This document shows, piece after piece, positions 20,781-30,300 of a DNA stretch of 64,000 nt. Under the pieces are notes generated by a model. The model was not told the DNA's origin. It saw only the letters and a program-made list of their open reading frames with translations, and did no database searches. This DNA is from Choricystis sp. odSpoLacu1. Its lineage: Eukaryota > Chlorophyta > Trebouxiophyceae. Location: assembly GCA_958009055.1 (NCBI GenBank), contig OY253649.1, positions 1,116,001 to 1,180,000 on the forward strand, written 5' to 3'. Both the position numbers and the translations under genes were made by a program. Every line of letters starts with the position of its first letter. Within the stretch, counting starts at the first letter, position 1.

Positions 20781-21226
20781 GAAAACGTTTTGTTGATGAA
20801 ACAAAACGTTTTTTTTTTTTTTTATGAGACGACAACAATTTTTTTTTAACGCTTCTTCTTCCCTAGGTTAAGAAGCCGCGTGTGCGTTGTGCACGTGTGT
20901 GGTGGTGTGAGTGTTTCTAGTGAAGCGATTTTTGCTTTTTTGTGTGTGTAAATCACCGTCCTGCCTGATTCCTAGGGTGTTTTTTTTTTTTAAATCGAGT
21001 CGAGAGGTTGGAGCGCGGGGTGTTAAAACGACGCACACAACCGGCGCATTTGTCTGTTTGCCGCCTCTCTTGCCCATCTCCCCGACCTGTGCGCCGCTCC
21101 ACCAGTCAGCACGCGACCTGGTCCTCAGTCACACGCGTCACGTGCGGCTGAAAAGTCTGGCGAGAGAGAGAGAGAAGGCACACACCCCGCGCCCCAGTCG
21201 GTTGGCACCCTTCTCCAACCCACATC
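20781..21226. other. Intergenic region between 8-TM and ZIP genes
   Basis: These 446 bp hold the hairpin above, T-runs near 20812-20823 and 20838-20848, a TGTAA at 20947-20951 that may be the poly(A) signal of the 8-TM gene, and the ZIP promoter. No conserved ORF or RNA was recognised. Confidence 0.5.
20782..20812 (+). terminator. 13-bp hairpin followed by T-run after stop codon
   Basis: Arm AAAACGTTTTGTT (20782-20794), loop GATGA, and the exact complement AACAAAACGTTTT (20800-20812) run into a T tract of more than ten. It starts one base after the TAG of the 8-TM gene. The layout looks like a bacterial intrinsic terminator, though this is a nuclear gene. It may be a 3' UTR stem-loop. Confidence 0.75.
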
Positions 21227-22099
21227 ATGGCGGTCGCCCTCCTCCTCGTCACCTGTGGCGCCATGCTGGCCGCCGCCCTGGCAGCCGGCAACATGGCCCT
21301 GTCGACTGCCGCATCGTCGTCGGCGTCGCCAACCACCGACGCCGCGCTGTCTGATTCCGCGCCGCCCGCGTCCGCTCTGGCGGGCGCTGGTCTCCTCGTC
21401 TCCTGCGGCCTGGCGGTCGTCGTGGTGGAGGGGTTCCACGCTCTGGACGACATCCCGGCCGGCGCTCTGCCCCACTGGGCCCCGGGCGCCGCCCTGGTGG
21501 CTGGGTTTTTCGCGATGCTGGCGCTCGACGCAGCGGCCGACGCGGTCGCGCCGCACGCGCACGCGTCCCCGGACGCGGCATCGTTGCTGCCTCCACCTGC
21601 GCTGGCGGGCGGCCCTGTCCGCGATGGCGCGGTGTCCGCGCTGGACGCGCTGCTGGCGCATGCAGCTGCCGACGGGCTGGCTGTTGGTGCCGCGACGGCA
21701 GCTGGCGGCGCCGTGGCGGCGGCGACCATCGCCGTCGCAATGGCTGCGCACAAGGCGCCCGCAGCCTATGGACTGGGGGCGACGCTGGCGGCGCACAGGT
21801 GGTCGCCTGCGCGCGCCAGAAGGGGGATCGCCATGTTCGCTGCCACATCCCCCGCGGCCGCCATCCTGACGCACGCCCTGGTGGCGGCGGCCGGCAGCGC
21901 GGCCGTGGGCGTGGTGCCGCTCGCGCTGCTGGCGTCGGGCGGGAGTCTCGTTTATGCCGGCTGTGTGCACGTGTTGCCGTCTGCCCTCGCACGTGCACGC
22001 GCGCGTGGAGGGCTGCGCGTGCCGGCCCACGCGGCCGCGCTTGCGGGGGGGGCGGTGGCGCCGGTGGTGTTGGCTGGGTTGTTTCCGCACGGACACTGA
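21227..22099 (+). CDS. ZIP-family zinc transporter, ZIP9/SLC39A9-like
   Basis: A single exon of 290 residues with 7-8 hydrophobic segments. The ZIP signature helices are visible: HAAADGLAVGAAT in TM4 and AVAMAAHKAPAAYGLG in TM5, with the His-Ala-Ala-Ala-Asp-Gly and His-Lys-Ala-Pro metal-site pattern typical of the ZIP9 (SLC39A9) subgroup. A further HALDDIPAG element follows TM2. ZIP9 proteins move zinc into the cytosol, often from the Golgi. The long His-rich loop of other ZIPs is absent, as expected for this subgroup. It is convergent with the RlmH-like gene, stops 56 bp apart. Confidence 0.88.
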   Translation: MAVALLLVTCGAMLAAALAAGNMALSTAASSSASPTTDAALSDSAPPASALAGAGLLVSCGLAVVVVEGFHALDDIPAGALPHWAPGAALVAGFFAMLALDAAADAVAPHAHASPDAASLLPPPALAGGPVRDGAVSALDALLAHAAADGLAVGAATAAGGAVAAATIAVAMAAHKAPAAYGLGATLAAHRWSPARARRGIAMFAATSPAAAILTHALVAAAGSAAVGVVPLALLASGGSLVYAGCVHVLPSALARARARGGLRVPAHAAALAGGAVAPVVLAGLFPHGH

Positions 22100-22155
22100 A
22101 ATTTAATGGAGTTGAAAAAAAACAGTTAAAAACAAGTCCCCCTCTCTCTCTCTGT

Positions 22156-22743
22156 CTACACATGATGATACGGCGACCCCCTCAGTATCTCAAAGCTGCG
22201 GAACAGGGCTTCCGCCGCCACGATGCGGGCGACTCGGTGGTTGAGGACCAGGTCGCTGACGCGGAGTGTGTCGTCGGCGCGCGCTCTCACTTGACCGCTC
22301 CACCCGTGCGCGCCGCCGACCGCGACGACCAGCCGCCCCCCGGGTTTGACCCGGTCGCAGCCTTTGGCGATGGCGTCAGTCAGGGTGCCACTGGTGACGC
22401 GTCGTCCTCTCTCATCCATCAAGATGACAAAGTCGGCGGGCGTGAGCGCGGCCAGCACGCGCGCCCCCTCCGCGTCGACCGCGGCGCGCGCGTCCTTTGT
22501 GTTGCCAGCCCCCGGTTTGACGCATATATCCTCAAAACTGGACGCAGACCGTCCTATGCCGGTCCCCCACTCCTCCACGAGGGCATCGGTGTGCTGGCAA
22601 GACCGCGGGCGGGCGACGTGGAGGAGGGCGACCGGGACTGCGCGGAAAGCTCGGGGTGGGGGGCGTGCGCTTGGTAGTGGTTGGGGGGGCGGGGTGGCTG
22701 GGCTGCGAGCCTGAGCTCGACACACGGCTTGCCGGGCCTGCAT
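22156..22743 (-). CDS. RlmH-like SPOUT rRNA methyltransferase, organelle-targeted
   Basis: A single exon of 195 residues from the ATG at 22741-22743. The first ~40 residues (MQARQAVCRAQARS...) resemble a transit peptide. The RlmH/YbeA domain follows: FVILMDERGRRVTSG, then RLVVAVGGAHGWSGQVRARA and the knot region VLNHRVARIVAAEALFRSFE ending in GSPYHHV. Bacterial RlmH N3-methylates pseudouridine 1915 of 23S rRNA. Plants carry an organellar homologue, so a plastid or mitochondrial ribosome target is likely. The SAM-binding Gly-rich loop is slightly degenerate (GGAHG instead of GGPxG). It is divergent from a small ORF 127 bp away. Confidence 0.85.
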   Translation of the reverse strand: MQARQAVCRAQARSPATPPPQPLPSARPPPRAFRAVPVALLHVARPRSCQHTDALVEEWGTGIGRSASSFEDICVKPGAGNTKDARAAVDAEGARVLAALTPADFVILMDERGRRVTSGTLTDAIAKGCDRVKPGGRLVVAVGGAHGWSGQVRARADDTLRVSDLVLNHRVARIVAAEALFRSFEILRGSPYHHV

Positions 22744-22869
22744 GGGGTCGCTCTCTGCCGTCGAAGAGAAAACGGGAGGCAGAGACTGCGACACACACCG
22801 TCGTCGATTGCCTCTTTTTTGCTGCCGCTCGTCTTTTTCCGCCATCCTTTCTTCCGGGTGCACCAGCAC

Positions 22870-23076
22870 ATGGTCCGCGCCAGCACCGTTCTCTGTATCG
22901 TGCGCAAGCTGACCGGCGGCAAAGCCTGGAACAAGCCGTGGGGCGTCGCGACGCCCGCGTCCCGCAAATCCAACCGCAAGGCGGGCCACGCCGTGGACGC
23001 CGCCAACCGGGCCGCCCTGGCGGACGCTGCTGCCAGGCAACCGTCGCAATTGTCGCAGCCACCGGCGTCCAAATGA
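22870..23076 (+). CDS. Small ORF of unknown function, overlapping the next start codon
   Basis: A 68-residue ORF from an ATG in good context (CACATGG) starts MVRASTVLCIVRKLTGGKAW and is basic in its first half. Its stop overlaps the start of the RETICULATA-related ORF as ATGA (23073-23076). It lies directly between the divergent RlmH start and the next gene. It could be the first cistron of a dicistronic mRNA (known in green algae), an upstream regulatory ORF, or chance. No family is recognised. Confidence 0.45.
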   Translation: MVRASTVLCIVRKLTGGKAWNKPWGVATPASRKSNRKAGHAVDAANRAALADAAARQPSQLSQPPASK

Positions 23077-24366
23077 GGGCGCCACTGAAGGCGCGGCACG
23101 CTCGGCGCTCGGCGCGTCCACGTGCGCGCTGCGTGCGCGCGTTGGCGCTCACCCCTGTCCCTGGCGCGCCCGCGCCGCCAGCTGCCGCAGCAGCTGCAGC
23201 TGTCACCCCTGTTGCCGAGTTGGCGACTGCGCCGCCCAGGCTGGCGCCTGACGGCGTGCTGTCCAAGCTGGTGTCGCCGCCGCTGACGGGGGGCGACGGC
23301 GGCGACCCGCCGTCCCTGCGCCCCACGGGCGGCGGGGACGAGGGCGAGGGGGATGCGTCGAGCGGTGGCGGCTGGAATCTGTGGCACCGGTGAGTGTGTG
23401 GGAGGAGAGGGAGGGGGGAGGGAAAGCGGGAAGAGCGGGGAGGCGAGAGCGGGGGGGGTGCAGCTGGCGAGACTCCTCCCCCACCGCCCGATGTCGGCAC
23501 GAGGGCGTGCGCATCAGTGTCGATGTGGGGGCTGCGTGTGTGTGCAGGGCTGCTTGGGGAAGCGGCAGAGCGCGAGGGCCAGAACAGACCGCACCTCCCA
23601 AAACGCCGTGGCCTCACAACGCTCCTCCCTCCTCCCCTGTCCCCTCCCCCCTCCCCTCCCTCCCCACCCCAGCCTCGTCCTCGGCGTGCGTGCCCGCGTC
23701 GCCGCTGACCCCGACTTTGCTTTCAAGATCGCGGTCGAGTGTGGGCTGGACGCTGCGATCATTCTGGGTGTCAACGCGGCCGCGCGCGGCCTCTCCAGCC
23801 TCGTGACGGACGCTGATCTTGTGGCCTCACAGGTTGCTGTCTCCCTTCTCAATTATTGTGCCCTGGTGTACTTGCTGGCGCCCCGCCGTGGTGGTGCGTC
23901 GGCTGCGTCATCGCGCCGCTTCACGCGCGTCGCGGCGCGCGTGCCGGCACACGTCTTCCAGGCCGGCCCCTTCTCCCCAGCCGCGCGCATGGGCTGCTTT
24001 GGCGTGCGCGCGCTGCAGTATGGCGCCCTGGGCGCCGTCTCGGGCGTAGTGGGGGGCGGCGCCATCGAGGCCCTGACCACCGCGCGCGCGGCAGCCGATC
24101 CCTCATTCACCCCGCCCCCCACGTGGGCGCCTCCGTTGGCGACGGGGGGCGTGTGGGCGTATTTCATGGCACTGTCCTCCAACGCGCGCTACAACCTAGT
24201 CAACGGCGCGGAAGCGGCAGTCGCGTCCGCCGCCCCGGGCAGCGCCAAGGCCGCCACCATCGCCCTGCGCCTGGCCACCAACTGGGCGGGCGCGTCCCAT
24301 TTTATGCACGTGGCGGATCGGTTGGGGTTGAACCGGCCGCGGCCGCGGTTGATGGCGGCGGCGTGA
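23073..24366 (+). CDS. RETICULATA-related (DUF3411) plastid envelope protein
   Basis: Exons 23073-23389 and 23673-24366 give 336 residues. The N-terminal ~60 residues are Arg/Ala/Pro-rich (transit peptide). The conserved domain begins LVLGVRARVAADPDFAFKIA, continues with VECGLDAAIILGVNAAARG, then PAHVFQAGPFSPAARMGCF and AYFMALSSNARYNLVNGAE, all recognisable blocks of the RER/DUF3411 family of plastid inner-envelope proteins. Arabidopsis RER proteins affect leaf mesophyll development and amino-acid homeostasis; the biochemical role is unknown. The start codon overlaps the stop of the preceding small ORF. A longer upstream start in the same frame is possible but less transit-like. Confidence 0.87.
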
Positions 24367-24773
24367 AATCTTCACCCACCGCCCCCTTTTTTGAACACAC
24401 ACAGTTGGAGCGCCCGTATATTGTTCTGCACACCACACCACACGGCACGCCCCCCCGGTTCCGTCGCGGGCTGGGAGGGCTGCGCCTCTCATCCCCCTCT
24501 TTTTTGACACGCCCTTCTTTTTTCCCGTCAAAAAGTCAATATTTCCCACCCCATTCTTTGGCAGCGATCCACATACATCCACACTCCATACTACTTGTGT
24601 GTAACCGAAATAATCAAAAGTGGGGTAGCTGTCGCAACACTTGGCGTGTATGTGGGGTTGAGAGTGTGGACGCTGAAAAAAAGAAAATAACACAATCGCG
24701 CCGTCGTTTCTTTCGTCTCCCGTGTTTTCGTCACGCCTCGCGCCTCAACGCACGCCACATTCTACAACCAACC
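24367..24773. other. Intergenic region RER to cytochrome b5
   Basis: These 407 bp include a TGTAA at 24600-24604, a plausible poly(A) signal for the RER gene, in a relatively AT-rich block (24480-24700). The cytochrome b5 promoter and 5' UTR follow. No gene or RNA was recognised. Confidence 0.5.
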
Positions 24774-25789
24774 ATGGCCGCCCCCCCCTCCTCCAAAGTC
24801 TACACCCTGGCCGACCTCAAGGCGCACGCGACCGAGGCCGACTGCTGGATCCTCGTCCACGGCAAGGTGTACGACGTCACCGCCTTCCTGGATGAACACC
24901 CGGGCGGGTTTGACATCATTGTGTCCAACACGAGTGCGTTTGTGTGGAGTGTGGGGTGGGGAGGGGAAGGCGGGGAGGCCCGAGCGCGCTGCGTTGCGGT
25001 TGCGCGCGCTGCGGCGCCGCTCCCTCAGCGCCGTGCCTCCCGCCGCTGTTGCCGCCAATGGCGGAGAACGCTGGCTGCACGCACGCTCCTTGCTGACGCG
25101 TCGGCCGGGGGCGAGCCTTTGTGGGGGGCCCCTGTGCGCCGCACGTTTTGTCAATCGCGCGAGCGAGAGGGAACGCGCCCTCCTCTCTCCCTCGCCTCCC
25201 TCGCTCTCGCGGCGCCTGCAGGCTGGTAGTTTGCAGCCTGTGTTGATGCGGTGCCTGTGCGAGCTGTGGGAGGGAGAGCTGTGCAGGGACGGGGCGGGCA
25301 CAGGCCTCACTTCTCTCGACGCGCATCGGCCCTGCCTCGCGAAACGCCGACCCCCCTCGTTTTCCCTCCACCACAGGCAAAGACGCGACCGAAGACTTTG
25401 ACGAGATCGGCCACTCCAACGCGGCCAAGGAGCAGCTGGCCAAGTACTACATCGGCGAGTACGAGGTGCGTTGTGTGGTTGGGGGAAGGGAGGAAGGGGC
25501 GGGTGGTTGGCGCTGCGCCGTCGCGCGCCGTCGCGCGAAAAAGATAACCGCAGCCGCGTTTCCTCCCCACCACACACCACGTTGCACCCACACCATCCCT
25601 TCCCCCCCACCCACACCAACTCACCAGGGCGGCGACGCCGCCCCCAAGAAGGCGGCGTCCACCGCGGTGCGCGCCAAGGCGGCGGGCGGCGACGGCGGTG
25701 GCGTGGGGGCCATGCTGGTCAAGCTGCTGCTGCCCCTGGTCGCGCTGGCGCTGGCGCTGACGCTACCCAAGCTGCTGTCGCAGGGTTGA
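24774..25789 (+). CDS. CYB5: Cytochrome b5, C-terminal tail-anchored
   Basis: Three exons, 24774-24933, 25377-25465 and 25628-25789, give 136 residues. The haem domain shows CWILVHGKVYDVTAFLDEHP with ligand His42, and FDEIGHSNAAKEQL with ligand His66. The usual Gly between the two (LSATGKDATDDF in plants) is replaced by Ser through a phase-1 splice. The C-terminus ends in a single hydrophobic tail (MLVKLLLPLVALALALTL) after a Lys-rich linker, as in ER tail-anchored b5. It donates electrons to desaturases, hydroxylases and similar enzymes. Introns of 443 and 162 bp are GT-AG. Confidence 0.94.
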
Positions 25790-26048
25790 GAAGAGAGAAG
25801 AGAATGTGTTGCCCCCGGCTTTTATTAGAGCTTGTTTTTTTTCACCGTCCTTTTTTTCTTTAAACCCAAAAAGCACGACACCACCAAACTCCGAAACGAA
25901 AAGCCTTCTTGCCGACACAGCCACCACACACATGGACCCCAGCGACAGAACAAACAAAAAGGAAAAAGACTACACACACGCACGGAACAATAACAAAAAA
26001 AGAAACGCTTTTCACCAGCGAGTTTTTTTGATTTTCTTCTCTTCCACA

Positions 26049-27031
26049 TCAGCTCTGCGTCAGCACGCCCTTGCTGGACGCCACCCCCCCCGCCCGCTGT
26101 GGATCGGGCTCCACCGCCGCCCTCAGAGCGCGCGCAAACGCTTTGAATGTCGCCTCCACGATGTGGTGGCTGTTGGACCCCGCCAGTTGCCTGATGTGGA
26201 GCGTCATGCCAGACGTGTTGACGAGGGACTGGAAAAAGTGTTCGACCAGTTGGGTGTCGTACGTCCCAATTCGTTCAGTGGGGATGGACAGACCACACGA
26301 CAAGTGGGGCCGCCCACTCAAGTCCAGCACCACCTGCACCAGAGCTTCATCCAACGGCGCCGTCACATCCCCAAACCTCTGGATGCCGCGCCTGTCGCCC
26401 AGGGCTTGGGCCAGGGCGGAGCCGAGGGCGAGGGCGACGTCCTCGTTGGTGTGGTGGTCGTCGATCCAGGTGTCGCCCGCCGCTTTGACGGCCACGTTGA
26501 GCAGGCCGTGGGAGGCCAGCTGGTCCAGCATGTGGTCCAGGAACGGGATGGAGGTGCGGCACTGGCAGAGGCCGGTGCCGTCTAAAGCGATCGACACCTC
26601 CACACTCGTCTCGCGAGTCACCCTCGACACGGTGGCGGTGCGGGCGGGGGGGGGGGGAGGAGGCGGAGCGGGGGGGGCGGTCGCCGCTGGAGGCGCGGGA
26701 GCGGCGGCGGCGGGGGGCGGCTGTGTGTGGGCACCCAACACACAGCGTGGGGGGGGAGGGTTGACGAAAGGACGGCCGCGAGCTGCCTCCCGGCGCGGGT
26801 GTTGTGTTGGCACGCCTCCCCTCCTCCTCCTCTCCACATTCCACTCCCACACACACCTTTGGTCGCGACACCGTTGCCCCCGCCCGAGCTGGACGGCTCG
26901 CCGTCCAGGGGGGCGGGCGCGAGGGCCGAGTCGGCGGCAGCGCGAGGTGGGGGCGCGGCGCGGCGGGCGGGCACCACGCGCCGCGTGGTGGCGGCCGGCC
27001 CGCGACGCAGCGTGGATGACGGAGTGCGCAT
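26049..27031 (-). CDS. HISN5: Imidazoleglycerol-phosphate dehydratase, plastid
   Basis: Exons 26857-27031 and 26049-26686 give 270 residues. A ~75-residue Arg/Ala/Pro transit region precedes the catalytic domain. The domain carries [36 protein letters not shown] and the metal-binding [14 protein letters not shown], then [16 protein letters not shown] and [19 protein letters not shown], all family hallmarks including both manganese-binding His motifs. The enzyme removes water from IGP in histidine synthesis in the plastid. The acceptor used (CCTCCAG at about 26687) keeps phase; a stronger-looking CACAG upstream would break it. It is divergent from SMC3. Confidence 0.93.
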
Positions 27032-27373
27032 GTCGGGGAGTGGGCGCGAAACCAGAAGAGGGTAGGGGGAGAGAGAGGGCGGAAGGCAACTCGTGACGCA
27101 ATTTCGCTCGCGAGCTGTGTCGAGACTCACTTCGTTTTTTCGTTCTTGAGCGGCGTTCGAGCGCCCCCCCCGCGCGCTCGCCCCTCTCCACCGCACGCAC
27201 GCCCCCGCGCACGCAGGCGCCTGGCGTGAGCCCCTGCCCCACCCCCGGCGCCCCACACCCCACGCGCGGCGCGTGGGGGCGCGCGTGTGTTTTTCCGCCG
27301 GCAGACGCGCCGGGGCCCCTCCCCCCCCTCGCCCCCTCCCCTGTTGCCCGTGCGTCTGCACAGCGGTGTCACC
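27032..27373. promoter_or_regulatory. Bidirectional promoter region IGPD / SMC3
   Basis: These 342 bp separate the divergent starts. The middle is extremely GC-rich (27145-27330) with C-runs. No TATA box or other named element was seen. Confidence 0.5.
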
Positions 27374-30300
27374 ATGTACATCAAGCAGGTGAGGAGTGTG
27401 GCCCGGCCGGGCGGACAGTAGTGAAGCGGGGTGGCGCGGGAGGGCTTTCAATTTTTTCCCTCCTTTCGCTCGCATGGGGCGTGCCGGCGCCGCGCGAGCC
27501 TCTGCCGCCGCCTCACACACGCGCCCCTCCTCCCCCCCACCCCCCCCCCTAGGTCATCATCGAGGGCTTCAAGTCCTACAAGGACCAGACGGTGTCCGAC
27601 TCGTTCTCGCCGGGCGTCAACGTTGTCGGTGCGTGGGGCTGATGGAAACGCGAATCGCGCACATCGGCGCTGCGCTCGTGTGTGTGTGCCGGCGCCTCTC
27701 ACCCTTCCCTCCTCCCCTGTCCCTCAGTCGGTGCCAATGGGTCGGGCAAGTCTAACTTCTTCCACGGTGAGTGTGTGGGGGCGTGTGTGTGTGTGTGTGT
27801 GTGTGCGTGGTTGCTTCCGGCGTTCTCCTCCTTTGATGCCACGCCCGCCCCGTGCCCGCCTGCCCCGCTGCCGCCCCGCTGCCGCCCCCTGGCGCGTGAT
27901 CAGTGGACTACTGCTCTGCGCAGGTGGCCGTCCGAGGCAGGCGGGCCGCGTCCGAGGCAGAAGTGGAAACACTCTCTCACCCACCCGTTTTCATCTTCCC
28001 ACCCCCAGCCATCCGCTTCGTCATCGGCGACGTCTTCTCCACACTGCGCACGGAGGAGCGCACCCGCCTGCTGCACGTGAGTTTGGGAGGAAGGAGAGAG
28101 GAGGAAGGCAAAAGTGGGTGGGAAGAGGGAAAAGGAAGGACGCTCACCCACCCACCCCACCCCACACACACAACAGGAGGGCGCCGGCGCCGCCACCACG
28201 TCCGCCTATGTCGAGCTCGTGTTCGAAAACTCGGACAACCGGTTCCCCGTGGACAGGTCCGAGGTGAGGCTGCGCCGCACCGTGGGCGTGAAGAAGGACG
28301 AATATGCTCTGGACAAGCGCCCCGTCACGAAAGCCGAGGTGCAGTCCCTGCTGGAGTCGGCGGGTTTCTCGAGGGCCAATCCGTACTCCGTGGTGCAGCA
28401 GGGCAAGGTGGGAGAGAAGAGTGGGGGATGGGAGGGAGAGCGGGTGCGTGTTCGTCTGTGCGCGCTGTTTCTCACCCACTTGCACCCACTCACACCCACC
28501 CCCAACACTCAGATCATGGCCATGTCCACCATGAAAGACCCCGAACGCCTGGAACTGCTCAAAGAGATTGGCGGCACCAAAGTCTATGAAGAGCGGCGCA
28601 AAGAGTCGCTGCGCATTCTCGCCGACACCGACGCGCGCCGGTCCGCGATCGCGGACACCGTCGCCTCCCTGGACGCCCGCCTGGCCGAGCTGGAGGCGGA
28701 GCGCGCCGAGCTGGCGAGGTACCGCGATGCCGACCGGGCGCGGCGCAGCCTGGAGTACACCATTCTGGACGCCGACATCGCGGCGCTGCGCTCCAAACTC
28801 GACGCGCTCGACGCCAAGCGCGCGGCCGACGCTGCCGCCCTGGCCGCCGCCCACGAAGCCGCGCGCGAGGCGCGATCCTCCGTCAAAGACGTGGATGCCC
28901 GGGTGGCTGCGCTGAAGGCGGCGGCCGACGGGCACGAGCGCGCGCGCGCGGGGCGCGGCGCGCGAAAAGGCGGCCGCGCTGGCCACCGCCACCGCCGCCG
29001 ACCTGGACGTCTCCGACCTGGAGGCCGCCCTGGCGGCCGCCTCCCGCGACGCGGGCGACCTGGCGACCACGTTGGCGTCTTTGGATGCGGAGGCCGCGGC
29101 TGCTGAAGCCGCGCTCGCGTCCGCGCGCGACGCGGCCGACGCGGCCACCGCGGCCGAAGCGGACGCCGCCGCGGAAGCCGCGTCCGCCACCCGCCGCCTG
29201 GACACGCTGCACGCGCGCGCGGGGCGACACGACCAGTTCGCGTCCGCGGCCGAGCGGGACGCCTGGATCGATGGCCAGCTGGCCGCGCGGCGGTCCGACG
29301 TCGAGCGCGCGCGCGCGCCGCGCTCGCCGACACGCACGCCGCGGCGGACGCGGCTGCGGAAGCTGCCGCGTCCGCTGCTGCCGCCGCCACCGAGCGCGAG
29401 GCCGCGGTGGACGCCGCCGCCGCCGCTCTGGACGCCGCCAACGCGGCGCGCGACGCGGCGGCGGCCGACCGCGACGCGCTCATCGCGCGCCGCAAAGACC
29501 TGTGGCGCCGCGGCAAGGACGCCGACGACGGCGCCCGCTCCGCCGCCGCCGACGCCACCCGCCGCGAGAAAGCAGCCGACGCCGCCATCTCGCGCGACGT
29601 GCGGCGGGGGCTGGAGTCGGTGCGCCGCATCGCGCGCGAGCACAACATGAGCGGCGTGCGCGGCCCCCTGGTCGAACTGATCGACGCCATGCCCCAGCTC
29701 CACCCCGCGGTGGAGGCCGCGGCCGGGGGCGCCCTCTTCCACGTCGTCGTCGACACGGACGAAGTGGCCACCGCGATTGTGGCCCAGCTGGCCGCGGACA
29801 AGGGGGGGCGGGTGACGTTCATCCCGCTGAACCGTGTCTCTGCTCCGACGGTCGCCTACCCCGACGCCTACGGCGACGCGGCCGTCCCCCTGGCCAAGTA
29901 CGTCAAGTGCGACCCCGCCGTCGCCCCCGCCGTCGCCCACGTGTTTGGGCGCACCCTGGTGTGCAAAGACCTGGACGTGGCGGCCGCCGCCTCGCGGGAG
30001 AGCGGGCTGGCGGCGGTGACGGTGAGCGGCGACTCGGTGTCGCGCATGGGCACGCTGACGGGCGGCTACATCGAGGCCACCCGCTCCAAGATGGCGGCTG
30101 TTGCCGCGCTGAAGGAGGCGACTGCGAACGCGGCGTCTGCTGCTGCTGCCGCGTCCGCCATCGCGGCCGAGGCGGGGGAGGTGGACCAAACTGTGGCGGC
30201 GGCCGTGGGCGCGAGCGAGCGCGCGGCCGCCGACGCGGCCCACGCGCGCGCGGCCCTCGACGTCGCCCGCCGCGACGCCGCCGCGGCCGCGGTGGCGGCG

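Noticed and set aside
28114..29106. SMC3 as a pseudogene because of the frame shifts
   Set aside because: The head, hinge and signature motifs are intact and splice phases are consistent; both shifts are at CG runs. Pseudogene status cannot be excluded from sequence alone but is not favoured.
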